A stretch of DNA of 64,000 bases from NCBI GenBank assembly GCA_019916065.1, contig CM034242.1:42723010-42787009 (forward strand), read 5' to 3'. Shown piece after piece: positions 26,194-38,999 of this stretch. This DNA is from Vitellaria paradoxa. Lineage: Eukaryota > Streptophyta > Magnoliopsida > Ericales > Sapotaceae. A model generated the notes under the pieces. The model was not told the DNA's origin, ran no database searches, and saw only the letters and a program-made list of their open reading frames with translations. The translations under genes and the position numbers were made by a program. Numbering within the stretch: position 1 is the first letter of the stretch; each line of letters starts with the position of its first letter.

Positions 26194-26222
26194 CTCATAT
26201 TTTTGGGTTTCAGGATCCACGG

Positions 26223-26429
26223 CAGGGGCTGCAGTGGGTCAATTAACGGTCATGATGTAATTGCATCAAATCTAATGGTCTTAATTTAATGTAATAAAAT
26301 TAAATTCAAAATAAAAATAAAAGTTAAACAAAATCTGATTGGAAAATCGTTAATGAAGAATATAAAAAGACACATCATATTAAAATACAATTACATCCTA
26401 ACCGTTGATTGACCCACTGCAGCCCCTGG
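26223..26429. mobile_element. MITE-like element, tandem copy 2
   Basis: The left end CAGGGGCTGCAGTGGGTCAA and the right end (inverted) GGGGCTGCAGTGGGTCAA form a ~45-bp terminal inverted repeat that continues through AACGGT...ATGTAATTG. The interior matches copy 1. Confidence 0.75.
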
Positions 26430-27289
26430 AACCCCATATTTTTCTGCTAAGTTAAGCATATTTTGGCACTACTTGGAGTTTTAAAAAAATATAAAATTCT
26501 ACAAATCTCTACAAATACGAATTACGAGATTATAAAATTTAAATTTTTATTCACTGCACAAATCACGAGATACTAACTTTTATAAATTTATACAAATTTA
26601 TATAATTCCAAACACACCCTATATTCTTTTTGACTTGTGAATTTCTGGAATGGGATCCCAACTGAGATGGTCCTTCCCTTGGCAAACAAAAGGACCTCTA
26701 GAAAGAATTTAAGGAAGACACATAAAATCGAAGGGATCACCCAACTGTTTGTTGTCAATTCAAACCAAAACAAAACACCTTGATGAAATGAATTACGTAG
26801 AGTGAAAACCGAAAATCTCAACCTAAAACTTCGTCCCTTCAGTGATAAGACAAAATTAAGGTCAAAAAGAATAGTGATCAGTAGCTCTTTCACCCACACC
26901 TCCAGTTAAAAAACATCTTAAAAGAACATATGGCAGAATGATACTCCATAATGTCCCACCTCTGATACAAGTATGACACCTTCAGCAAAAATAGCCAGAT
27001 TAACTTCAAAATCTCATTTCTATCGAGCTGTTTAGATCCAGATAACTTCTGGTTCAGAAAACAACTCGAATGAATTGAACAAATTTTCCAGCTCCTGTTT
27101 CAGAAAATTACAGACATTCGACTGATCTTTTATTTAAATTAGAAGACTACTTCCAATAGAAATATCCCATTGAAAGAAATGCATACATATGTAATGAACA
27201 TCCCTAGCCATCGGGTCCTAATTAACTACAAAACACCAACTAGGGAAGTTATACAGAAAAGAAGAAGAGTTTCCCTTGTCCAATCACCT

Positions 27290-30200
27290 TTAAAGTCCAA
27301 GAGATCTCCACATTCCCACAAACATAATGGACAAACCTACGACCATAAATGCCCCAACCATATGAATAGAGAAGAAAACCGATTGCCATGCAGGAGCAGC
27401 AGCTTTCGAAGACACAGAGGGAACCTCTTTGTCCCCACCTCCTAAAAAAACACTGCCTGATTTCACACGGGGTTTTTGAGCAATTTCTGCGCCATAATTG
27501 ACGGTAGAAAGGGATGTATCCTCGGTCTTGTTTATTATCTTAGCAGGCCCAACAGTTGCAGAATGCTTTTCTTCACCACCTTGTGCCTGCAAAAATGGAA
27601 ATCAGATGATGAAGTTTACAGCACAAGCAGTGGCAAAATCATATTCCGTAAAGCTGCACTGACAAACTTCTCACCTTAGCCACTACAGGTTTTGCATCTT
27701 GATTTTCTTCCACGTAGCTCAAGTCAGTCAAATTGCCGGGATGATAAAATGCTGCAACTTGAAGTTTCTTCTGAAATCGGATTCTTCTTGGTGCATTCCC
27801 CTGCAGCTCCACGTTTCTGACAACAGGTTGATTATTTCTGCTTGATTCTAGAGGACTTACAGACAAATCAACTGCAGTTCTATTGCTGCTTGATTCTTCA
27901 ACATTGAATAAATTATAGGATTGGCAATTGGCAGAAGCAACAGCAAAAGGTGGCTGCATCACGGACATAATTTCTGGTAATCCTGCGTTTCTCGGGTGCC
28001 CTCCATTGCTAATATCAGGAGTTCTAGAAGCTCCAGCAAATATTGCCATATGTTCAGGAGCCTTCACCTCATTCTTCTGCTCAAATTGTCCATAAATTTA
28101 AAATCCGTATCAAACAGGAGTGAAGAAGACTAGTTACTATGAGGAAATTATCTAATATACATCACAGAGAGCCATAATGCTGCATAATGGATGTTTAAAG
28201 CACCATAAAAAATAATGCAACTTGTGTCATTTGATTTGGAGATTGGCACAAGTCAAAGCTGAGTCATGAATTTGCAAAACCATAAAGCTTGTAAGGTTCT
28301 CGGAGACTTCATTATACCTGTGCCTGGTCCAATTCTGCATTTGACACATGATTCGGGGCCGCACTTTCAAAAGCCAAATCGGGTCACTTCCAGAATCTCC
28401 GAAGGAACATTCATCTGAGGTAGCTAGGATTGAACAAACGAAATTGGTATCCTCTTCATTTATACCATCCTCATCCTTGTGGCCATAACCCATATGATAA
28501 GGTACAGGATAATGCACGTGTGACGGGGAGAATATTTTGCCATTGTCATCTGGCTGCTCCAGAACTGGCGCATCAAACAGTCTCCAAATTTCTTGTTGAT
28601 CGAAATCCTGCTGAATCAATAAAGAAAGAATCAAGCAACTATACGAATAGGATTTCATTATCTCCAAAAAGGTGGTTGATAAATTAACCTAAAGTGAATT
28701 GACCTTCTAACCTGAACAATCAGTTTATCTCCTGCATCCTCAGCAACACAGCTCTCACCAGGCCACACACTGGGTAATGGAACATGAAGAGTTGTTCTGT
28801 CAGAAGTTTGAGCAGGACAAATCTCACCAGTTGAAGGCAGCTTTTCAGCTGGGGCACTCATTATAGGAGTCACTGGCTTTGATTGCGCATCCTGAGCTAA
28901 TGATTTAACTGTGACTGGAGAAGAAACGTTCTCTTCAACTTCACCGCATTTTGAAGCTTCAATGTCCTCATCCTGCTTTCCATCTAGCTTCATATCATGC
29001 TTCTTGAACAGCTTGCAGAGGACAAAAGAACCCTGAAAATAAATAAATGCCAAGATAATTAAGTGAGTCAGTATTTAAATTGTAAGCCACAAAACATACT
29101 CAAAATCTCTAAAAACTACAAGAAAATTTGAGCGAACAGAATCAATAAAATTGAACACAGACCAGTTGAATCTAAAGAAAAAAAAAAGTGAAACATATAT
29201 TTTGAATGCTAATCATGATAATTATTATTTCTAAATAGCAAATTCTATTATGACGTCCAAAGGAATCCCCCACCCCCCCCCCCCCCCAGAAAGAAAAAAC
29301 ACGAACACACAAGACTAAATATAGTTAATATATCAACTATTTATAAAAGGACCAGAGAAGATCTGTTTACTTTTCGTTTGGCAAAATACAAGAACCATTG
29401 ACCTGATGGCAGATCGAGGGACCTGTCAACAGGGTCAACTAATTAGACCTCCCAGAGACATTCACATTCCAAAGGTGTCCCAAGAAGGCTAGGAACAAAT
29501 TCACTATGTTTTCCCAGATGCAAAAGCACCGTCGATATGTAACCCCTAACTTTTTTCCAAGATAACTCAATGAAGTGCGTTTAGGTTGTCATAGAAAGGA
29601 CCTCATTTCAAATAAATATGTCTCCATGTTAAACTACCGACTTATGTTCAGAACTACTTACCAAAAAAAATAAAATAAAAAATAAAACTTGTCTTCAAAA
29701 CCAAACAGAAGCCCTCTGCTTATCCGTTTTCCTCTGAACATGCAAAGTTCAAACCCACTCCATTTATTTCACTATCGGTACACAAAGCTAAACATGAGTT
29801 AAGCTAATGGTCTTGAGTAAACCCAAGTCAAAGGCACGGCATAATTACAGATCAGGTTGAATTGATACAAATTGAAGACAGGGGAAGGAGATCAGAAGTT
29901 GAACCTGTCCTGGTTTAGTGCCATCAAGCTCCTCGCTGGTTGCGCGGTACTCATGGATATACCAACAAGTCCTCTTCCCGTTCGGAGCACGCCCGGTATA
30001 GAAGACCAAACTCTTCTTCTTCCCGATCTCAGCCGTTCCCCTAACAGGCCTGATCGACCTATCCCTACCCGTAGACTTCCAGTACCCAGCTACTGTTGCT
30101 CTGTTTGATCGCTCTCCGTTAGGATACTTACGATCTTTGGGACAGAAGAAGAACCACTCATCATCAGTTGTCTCTAATCGAGACATATCTGCAGTTACAC

Positions 30201-30570
30201 ACACCAACAGTACAAGTACCCATTTCAACATAAGCTTCAATACTGAAAGCACACATATAGTCCAACCTATAGATAAAAACAATTTATAATTCCTAATACA
30301 ACTATGGACAATATATATAACATATATATTAGCAACAATGATATCTTTCAAAGCAAGTATAGCGAGTAATCCAACAAAATCCCCCCAAATATTCGGTTGA
30401 TTACCGGGCAAATCCCAGGGCTCCGATTTGCAGATATCAATTTCTCGAATAACCTTGTCTACCTCCTCACTGCCGTTGATCTTCAACCCTAGGTAGTGAC
30501 TAATGAGCTCTTCGTCAGTCGGATGAAAGCGGAACCCTACCGGCAAACCGTTCAAGCGCAAAAGCTCCAT
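27290..30570 (-). CDS. NAC gene A: membrane-tethered NAC transcription factor, six exons, frame break in exon 4
   Basis: Exons: 30405-30570, 29905-30188, 28712-29032, 28318-28610, 27675-28076 (or from 28114), 27290-27586. Exons 1-2 encode a NAC DNA-binding domain ([22 protein letters not shown] then [46 protein letters not shown]). Exons 3-5 form an acidic, variable region. Exon 6 ends in one hydrophobic segment ([23 protein letters not shown]). This is the layout of NAC factors held on a membrane and released by proteolysis. Exon 4 is one base short beside gene B (around 28378), so the frame breaks. The exon 5 acceptor used in B is TG here. A downstream AG before 28076 would restore an acceptor in the right phase and skip a second one-base loss near 28097. 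With exon 4 intact, about 587 aa; as it stands, a soluble truncated NAC. Confidence 0.85.
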
Positions 30571-30609
30571 TCCCTACACCCAAAAAAAAAATGTTAAGAG
30601 TGAAAGGAC

Positions 30610-30647
<38 letters not shown>

Positions 30648-30867
30648 CCACATAGACAACTACCCTTGAGGTGAGGTTAGTATTAGAAAGGAACCAAGAG
30701 AAAGATATTCAGAAAAATTTCAGTGGGGATTTCAAATACAGAGAAAAGTGAAGATGCAACCGTTTGCTCTAGAGAGAGAGAGAGACAGATAAAGAGAGAG
30801 CGCGCGAGCGAGCCGCTACTGATTTGGAGCGAAGCAACTAAAGTACCGGCCTTTTTAATCCCGCTGT

Positions 30868-30875
30868 GTATATAC
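30868..30875 (-). promoter_or_regulatory. TATA-like box, NAC gene A
   Basis: Minus-strand GTATATAC about 300 bp before the ATG. The intervening leader contains GA repeats at 30625-30649 and 30773-30800. Confidence 0.45.
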
Positions 30876-31555
30876 CGCGTAGATGGGAAATTCTGTTAGT
30901 TACCAATTATACCCATAGGACTCGATGCAGGCTTGAGCACCAGAGGTGGTACGGAGAGTGATATTACCGTACGGATAGGGGTAGTTTGGATAGCTGACGA
31001 AGCGTGTGAAGCAAGATAAATGGTTCGGAACCAGACAAACAAATGTTCTGTTGCCACGTAGGTATGTGGGTCACCCTGCGGCGGGACGACGAGTCTGACG
31101 TGGCCAAGGATGAGTGGTTTGTGAAGGAGATGATAACGACCCTATGCAACGCAAAGCCCTGCACTATCAGATTCTTCCGTTTTTTGAATCCATTTGAGAC
31201 TTATTAAATGAACAGAATATTAAATCACGTTCAGCTTGTGTTGGAAGATTTACGAAACAAAATAAATTTCCATAAAATTTAAGTTTCTTTAACTGTACAA
31301 ATTACGAGATTAAAATTTTTATCTACTCATATAAACTTTTTTTTCTTTTCAAACACCCTCTTGATCATATTTAAGAAATGTTTAGAATAATAAAAAATGA
31401 AATAAATGACCTGTTTATTATATAAAAATTTGATAAAAATCTTTAAAATTTTTTAAAAATCTTTATTATATTTTTACATGTTCTTATCTTTCCAAAATTC
31501 AAAGAAGTTCAGTACTTTTTAAAAAAAAATCGATAATTAGAATTCGATTGATTAA

Positions 31556-31935
31556 GGGACCGTTTGGAGTATAAAAAAATCAAAGGTGAAATTTTTTTGG
31601 AATTTAGAGTGTAAAAAGTTATTTCAAAATGATAGTTGGATATTTGTGTTTGATTTGATATAAAGTTGTTAAAAATTATATAAAGTGACACGTGACAAAA
31701 TTTTAGTAGAAAGTCTTAAAAATTTTTAAAGTTTTATAAAACTTTTTGGTGCAAATATTAGTTCAACTTTTAAAAAACAATCTGACAAAATCCATTAGAA
31801 TACACCATTTTAGTTTGTTCTAATGGATTTTGATAAACTTTTTTAAAAAGTTGGAAGTTTTTAGAGTTTGAAAAAGTTGAAACTTTTTAATTTTTTTAAG
31901 AATTTTTTGAACCTTGGTAGTGCTCCAAACGGCAC
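31556..31935. mobile_element. MITE-like element (family 3), duplicated at 59508-59885
   Basis: Begins GGACCGTTTGGAGTATAAAA and ends GTGCTCCAAACGGCACCC, an inverted pair, with a central palindrome (ATCCATTAGAA...TTCTAATGGAT). The second copy lies at the equivalent point of the other segmental duplicate, so it predates that duplication. Confidence 0.7.
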
Positions 31936-33934
31936 CCAAATAGCATAAATTTTTTTACCAGTCTTACCATTGACTCTCAACCTACCAATTGACACTCACT
32001 TTAACTATTTTTTGTAGGGTCATAAAAATCGTTTTGACGGATTTGCACAACCAACTTCTGTCCAAACGGATTATAAAAACCGTTTCGACTAATTATAGTG
32101 CAAAGAAGACACGATTGATGCGAAATTTTGAATTCATCCAAATGAAAATCTAATCCGTCGGAACAGAAATTTTACTGTTCACCTCCAAAAAACATGGTTT
32201 GAAATGTGTGGACTAAACACAAAAAATTTTCCAAATCACATTTTATCTCACTTTTTATCACTCTAAATACACCCAAAATGAAATAAAATGAAATAAGTTT
32301 TGGGTTTGTAATTTATATAGTGAGATAAAAAGTGAATAACTTTTAAAATTTTTTAGTATTTTTTATCATTTTTTAAAATTTTTTATCACTCCAAACGAAG
32401 TCCCAGGCAAGTAACATTTATGATTTATGACATAAGAAATACGAATATATATGTTATACAACGTGTATACGTTAATATACAAAACTTCTAAAGAAAGTTA
32501 TAAAATGGTGAATGATATATATTTTTTATTAAATTTGCGTATTCACATTTCATAAATGACCCTTCATATTTTGTCTTATTTTTTCAGTAAATAAAATTAT
32601 AAAATTATCCCTTTTTAATTAATTATTTTTATGTATAATTTAAAATAATATAATTACCCTCCATAAAAAAATTTAACCTCCATAAAAAAAAAAATTTACA
32701 ACCCTTTATTAATTTTTTTTATTTATAAATTTGAACAAACATTATTAACAAACTTTTGTCATTTTTAACTTTCATAATCACTCTTGAATTATTTAGTAAG
32801 ATTTTATTTGAACATTCAAAAACATTACCAAAATAAAAAAAAATCGCTGTACCAACAAAAAATTACTTTTAAACAAAATTCAAATTTATCAAATAAAATA
32901 TAAGTATCTTTTAAAACTTAATTTAAATTTTTTATAATAGAAAATATTTTCTAAAATAAATCTAAAATTACAAATTTTTATCATAATACGATTACTCATA
33001 TACTATATGAGAATTTTTTTCAAAATTTAAAATGGTAATTGCTTATCTGTTTATAGAAAAATATAAATAAATAAAAATAAAGATATTTATAGCATTATAA
33101 TTATGCATTGAGCTGAATTTTTGTATAATCATATTGAGTTCAAGAATTTTTGAAGCTTTAAAAATTAAAAGATGAAAAATTAACAAGTGTTGAATTTTTT
33201 TATTTTAATATATTTTTCAATCTTATATGGTGTGAAAAGAGTGTTCTACAAATGTTTATATTTATCGCAGCACTAACGCAACGTCCTTTTAAAAGTGTAC
33301 ATGCTTATTATAATTGATGACAAAATAACGTTAGTTCGATTTTGTTTAGTGGAATCAAGAGCATGAATTAATTGAACCAAATCGAATAATTGAGTATTTA
33401 AATTTGATTTGCTAAACTTTGATGAAATTAAAAAAAAATTAAATTTGATTAGTTAATATTTTGAATCAAAGTCTAATGATCTTTTCGCCAAAACAATCCC
33501 AATTAAGCAGAGTTTGAATATTGTCATATTGATAATATATTTATCGATTATTAATTTACCGGGCCAAACTATGATTTAAGATTACTTTCATTTATACGGG
33601 CTTGTTTGGTGGCATCAAAAGTCACCAATTTTAATTAATTTTTGTACTTTCTTCTAATTAAAATTTTTCACATATCACATTTATATCACATCTTTATATT
33701 TTTATTATACTTTTTGTCTCATTTTTTGTCAACCAAACAGACCGTCAAGTTATGACAAAATCAGACCAAGTCTTGAATTGCTTAATTTGTATCACACACA
33801 ACCCCAAGTGAAACCATGGAAATCAAAGCACATGAGAGACATATATTAATCAGGGTACTCCAACTTTTGTCTCGACAAACCCACTTTACAAAGGATCAAA
33901 CAGAGTCCGAAGCAAAGGATTATTTGTAGAATTT

Positions 33935-34195
33935 TTCGGGTCCTGGATCTGATTCCAGTTCCAGAAATATCACCATTGCTATTAACTGCTGAGTTCTGAA
34001 GGAATATTGAAGAAAAAAAAAATCACAGGGCCTAATTGGTTGCTGGCAGAAGCAATAGCAGAAGAATGCTGCACAGAAAATACTAATCGTTGATTATTAT
34101 TAGAATCTATTAGCTCTGGTAGACATTGGCATATGTGCAGGAGCCCTCTTCTTGTTCTGCTTAAATTGTCCGTAGCCTTCAAAATGAGCTTCAAA
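33935..34195 (-). pseudogene. NAC exon 5 fragment
   Basis: Starts after an acceptor (CACTGCAG) with FEAHFEGYGQFKQNKKRAP, which aligns with exon 5 of gene B (FETDVEGYGQFNQNNERAP). It then reaches two in-frame stops and later loses frame. It stands alone, downstream of gene B's last exon, and is duplicated at 62355-62614. Confidence 0.8.
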
Positions 34196-34199
34196 CTGC

Positions 34200-35090
34200 A
34201 GTGCAAGCAAGGTAACTGAAGGTTAATTTTCTATATATCATACTTACATCTAATATACATAACAAAACAAATTCATGTTTAAATTTTATTCTTTTTCCCA
34301 TTAAATTGGAAAATTGAGAAAATAATTGGTAAATATTTGTTGAGGAAAAAAAATAGATTTTAATCAATTAAACAGTAATTATTTTGTGATACTATTGTTG
34401 CTACATAGTTCTTCCGTGCTAACGTTTCTTTGAGGCGTAAAAATGAAGATTGAGGCTATGGTTGGCAAGAAGTATCTATCAACTACTAACTTCTTGGATT
34501 CTCCTAAAATGATTAAATTTATCTCTTACATTTTAATTTTGTTTTAAATCTTCAAGGACGAAAATATTAAATTAACAAAAAGTTAAAAAATATAAGTAAT
34601 AAAAAGTTAACTTTTTTTTTTCCTTTCCAAACACATAAAAAGTTAACTTTTTTTTTTTTGTAATTAACTACTAACTAACTACAAAAAATAATAATAATAA
34701 TAACATTTTTATTTCTCAAACCCAGCTTGAGAATTCTTCCCATGAAAGTGGGTGTTCAAAGGAAATTCAAAAATGAAGCTGGGTGAAAGACAGAGGTGGG
34801 CCCCAGCTATCCAAAGTCCTCCCTCACCTCCCCTCTCTCCCTCTCTCTCTCTGTGGAAGAATTATACATCAATCATTCTCATATGCACATCCTCTTCAAA
34901 TGTACCTTAAAAGTGAGGTTGGATCCACCGGAGAAGTGGGGAGTTCAAGGGAGATTATCTTCATAATATATTCCAATCCTTTTCTTATAAAAGGACGCTT
35001 CAAAACAATGGTGGAAATTAAAATCTTGTTTGGTAGCATACTCCATCAAGAGTTGTGGATTATGTTGTCAAAATTAATGTACTCCAATCT
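34200..35090. repeat. NAC-cluster spacer repeat, copy 1 of 4
   Basis: Shares GCAGTGCAAGCAAGG, then AAATTGAGAAAATAATTGG, then a GA-rich block (CCATGAAAGTGGG, a CTCTCTCT run, AATTATACATCAA) with copies at 42720-43239, 57662-58560 and 62618-63560. The open frames inside it are by-products of the duplication. Confidence 0.85.
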
Positions 35091-35317
35091 CTGACAATAA
35101 AAACCCAATTCATGAAGGATCAAACACAATCTGAAAAAATATATATATTACTCGTAGAAATTTTCTGGTTACATCAAGGTTCCTATAAAAAGTAACTCTT
35201 CAGCTACAACAAAATATGAGTAAAGAAGTAACAAGCTGAAGGCCACTATTAGTATATCTTATCCTAATTCCTGAGTATAACACCAATAAAGCAAATTAAA
35301 TACACACAGGATAAGGT

Positions 35318-38300
35318 CTATTTTCTAATCAAATTCATCAAAAACTTTAGCCATCTCCTCCACATGCCTACAAAGACTCTGGAGAAACCTACAATGACAA
35401 GTACCCTAAGGATATACCTAAACCAGTGCAATGGAGAAATACCCTTCAAAGACACAGGGAGACTCTCTTTCTCATCCCCAACAGGCGTGGAATACTTTTC
35501 TTCAGCTTCGTCAGCCTGAAAAAAAATGCCACTTCGGGGTTTACAGTCCAAACAGAGGCATTATTACAACTCTTACACAAGCTTTATTGATAACTCACTC
35601 ACCTTAGCTGTTACTGGTTTTGCTCCATGGTTTTCATTCTCGAACCTCAACCCTTGAAGGTCCATCTGCAGCCGGATTCTTCTTGGTGCAGTTCCCTGCA
35701 ACCCCGAGCATCGGCCACTAGGTTGACTACGAGATTGCCGAGTCCTTACTCTGATTCCAGTTGCAGAAATATCACTATTGCCATTGACATTGCCAAAACA
35801 GCCAGATTCTAAAGGACTATTGAATAAATCGTAGGGTTGGTTGCTGGTAGAGGCACCAGCAGCAGAATGCTGCTCACTAAAATGCTCTTCAGTGGTAATA
35901 TCATTAGTTCTATTAGCTCCAACAGGCATTTCCACAAGTACAGGAGCCCTCTCATTATTCTGGTTAAATTGTCCATAACCTTCAACATCAGTTTCGAACT
36001 GAAGTACAGCAAGGTAATTTAAGGTTAATTTTCCTCCAAATATCAAAAGACATCTAATATACATCACATGGAACCACATAATGCTGAATGTTTGATATGC
36101 AAGCAACCATAAGAAATAATGTAATTTCATGGCATTTGAGTCAGACTAACAGGTCAAAACTAAGTTACAAATAGCACGGCAAACAAGTTAAGCCAAAACC
36201 TTATTGAGCTTGAAAATATATTCAAGCTTGGCTTGTTAAGCTTTGAATTGAGCTTTAATCAAGCTGAGGTTGAGTAGCTTGATTATTTTACACATATTTA
36301 AGCTACTGAGCCGAGATCGAATCAAGCTCGAGCTACAATTATGTTCAAGTTTAGCTTGATTTTGTAATGAATTGATCCTAAACGAGCTTTAGTTGAGCTG
36401 AACATGAATTTGAACCATTTGGTTCGTTTAACAGCCCTAGTTGTGAACTTGCACAATCCTATGAAGCCTTAGAGATGCTCAAAGGCTTCATTATACCTGT
36501 TGCTGGCCGACTTCTGCATGTGACTCAAAATTGGGGGCCTCACTTTCAACAGCCAAATTCGGGCCGGAGTCATGGGAATATGGCTTCAAAAGATCTTCAA
36601 ATTCCTGTTCATCTATGCCCTCCAGAACCTCACGGTATCCAACCTCCGCTTCCATATCCAGCATCTGTCCCAACAATGCTTCTAGCACTGGATCCGGCTG
36701 AAGCAATCAAGAAAGCAAAATTAATTATATAAATGGGAATTCACTGTCTCCACAAAGATACTTGAGAAATTAAAAGAAAAATATTAAATTGTCTTCTCAC
36801 CGGGATATTAATTATATCTCCTGCACCATCGGCAGCATAGCTACGATCCTCAAGCGTTCTGGCATCAGAATTTTCAGGGAGGCAACTCGCACTTATAGAA
36901 GCCATCTTTTCAGCTTGGGCATTTATCATAGGAGTCACCGGCTCTGATTGCATATCCTCAGCAAATGGTTTACCTTTGTCAGAAGAATAAACATTATTTT
37001 CAACTTCATCACAGCTCAAAACTTGATTTTCCCCATCAGCATCACAAATTTTTTCTTCGGTATTTTCAGCGAGGTAACTTGCACTAATTGAAAGTAGCTT
37101 CTCAGGTTGGCCACTCATCATAGGAGTCACTGGCTCTGATTGCATATCCTCAGCAATGGCAGAAGAAGAAACATTTGTCTCAACAATATTGTTCTCATCC
37201 TGCCTTCCTTCTAGCTTCTTATCTGCCTTCTTGATTAGCTTACAGAGGAGAAGGGTGCCCTGGGAGAAGGGGGGCAATAGACAGTGAAGATCCTCAGATT
37301 CTCCAGAACCAGCCAAAAACATGAAAAATTAAAGGGTTGGGGGGGGGAGGCGACGACGACGGCGACAACAACAACATTCACCAAAAAAAAAAAAAAAAAA
37401 GAACAACAACAACAACAAAAGAACAAAAAAGTTAGGACCAGTTCAAATCTAAAGAGAATCATGAAGCTGATATTTTGAATACTATGATAATCATTATTTC
37501 TATATAGCAAGTTCTATCTCAATGTGTATCATATAATCCATCAAAACAAAAAGAGTAAGATAATAAATCAACAATACTCAGTGTCAAACAAAGTTGTGGA
37601 AGGAACTGAAATATCTGTTTACCTTTCATTTGGCAAAATACAAGAAACTCTTGACATAGTTGCCAATTTGAGACACCTGTTCCAAGGCGTAGCTATTTAG
37701 ACCTTCCATAAACATTGGCAATGACCATCCGTAAACATTGGCAATGCATGGTGTCCCGACTAGCCTGAGGAACATAGTCAATAGGTTTTCCTAAAAGCGA
37801 AAATAATTCATTTGCTCAAATTTTCCATATACCTCAATATAAGGCATTATAGGATGTCTAAAAAAAAGACCAAATCTCAAAATCAATTTGGAAAATTCTC
37901 CGTACTAAATCCTGTGTTCAAAACCAACAGACGGACTTTGTACTCGTCCATTTTACCCAGAATGTTCATATCTACTTCACCATTCATTTTAAAGAACCAA
38001 GAATTTCATTTCCGCTAATGGGACTTTTTTAGGTTCTCACAAACCAAGAATGAATTGGTAAAAATTAAACAAAAGTAATTAAAAAAAAAAAAAAGACAGA
38101 GAAGAAAAGAAGAAGTTAAACCTGTTCAGGAACAGAGCGGTACTCGTGCATGTACCAATCAGTTTTCCGCCCTTTCGGACTACGCCCAATATGGAAAACC
38201 AAAGTCCTTTTTGTGCCAATCACAGTGCCGTCAGTAGACTTGATTGGCCTATCAGGACCAGTCGATTTCCAGAACCCTTCCTCTGTCGCTCTTTCCAATC

Positions 38301-38711
38301 GGCCTCCTGTCCTATACTTCCTATTCATTGGATAGAAAAAGAACCATTCATTGTCAATTGTCTCTATCGGCGATTGAGCTGCACTTAGACACCCAAAAAA
38401 AAAAAAAACACACTAATGAGCCAATAAAAAAAAAAAACAAAAAAACAAAATGCATGAATCACAAAATTAGATCTTTCTTCTAATTAAGTAAATCACGGAT
38501 CCAATAAAAAAAAAAAAAAAAAAGTAGAACTAAGTTGTTGTTTACCAGGCAACTCCCAGGGTTCAAATTTGCAGATATTATCAAGCTGTGGAATCTCTCT
38601 GACTGCTTCAACGTCGCCGTTGATCTTCGACCGTAGGAAGTGATTCAGAAGTTCTACGTCCGTCGGGCGAAACCGGTACCCTGGACGCGAAGGATTCGGC
38701 GCCATCTCCAC
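35318..38711 (-). CDS. NAC gene B: membrane-tethered NAC transcription factor, six exons, intact
   Basis: Exons: 38546-38711, 38122-38378, 36801-37259, 36497-36697, 35603-35998, 35318-35515. They join in frame with canonical GT/AG sites to give 558 aa. The NAC domain spans exons 1-2 (about residues 1-140): YRFRPTDVELLNHFLRSKI, EPWELP then AQSPIETIDNEWFFFYP, FWKSTGPDRPIK, TKRTLVFHIGRSPKGRKTDW. The middle is acidic and low in order. The C-terminus has a hydrophobic stretch with two Arg (WFRYILRVLVIVGFSRVFVGMW), the presumed membrane anchor. Exon 3 contains an internal 64-residue duplication (repeat motif EDMQSEPVTPM). It is the only complete cluster member here. Exact paralogue naming is not possible from sequence alone. 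Confidence 0.9.
36898..37157 (-). repeat. internal 192-bp tandem duplication in exon 3 of NAC gene B
   Basis: The motif EDMQSEPVTPM with following PEK/AEK...SISAS...L.EN is encoded twice, 192 bp apart (e.g. TGCATATCCTCAGC at 37141 and 36949). Gene A has one copy and gene C has lost most of the region, giving exon 3 lengths of 321, 459 and 192 bp in A, B and C. Confidence 0.85.
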
Positions 38712-38757
38712 ACCACGGAAGCAATTCAGAGAGAGAACGAAAAAAACAGCGGGAAAG

Positions 38758-38796
38758 TGTGTGTGTGTATATATATGTCTTATTATATATATATAT
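38758..38796. repeat. (GT)n(TA)n tract upstream of NAC gene B
   Basis: GTGTGTGTATATATATG followed by TTATTATATATATATATG within the 5' flank; an equivalent GT-rich tract lies near 55701-55735 upstream of gene C. Confidence 0.8.
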
Positions 38797-38999
38797 GTAG
38801 GTACAAGATCTTCTAGAGGAGAGAGTATGATGAATGAACCTTAGTACTGAAGCACTATAAAAAAGAGATTCAAAGAAAGTTCAGACCCGTCTGCACATAC
38901 AGAGAGAGATTTCACTGATGGACCGTCTGAAACCCGTCTGAACATACACAGAGAGAGAGAGAGAGTGCGTGTTTGGCTGTAGAGAAATTTGGCCTTGTT

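Larger units (their letters stand above)
30967..35490. repeat. segmental duplication, left copy
   Basis: Collinear and highly similar to 58916-63940, starting CCGTACGGATAGGGGTAGTT in both. It includes MITE-like DNA (31556-31935), a NAC exon 5 pseudo-fragment (33935-34195), the shared spacer (34200-35090) and a last NAC exon. 31-33.9 kb contains no gene; it is AT-rich spacer. Confidence 0.9.

Noticed and set aside
34783..35094. Open frames of 70-106 codons in the four spacer repeats (also 42983-43303, 58266-58542, 63207-63416)
   Set aside because: They recur only because the spacer is duplicated, shift frame between copies, and include a CT repeat; no domain is seen.
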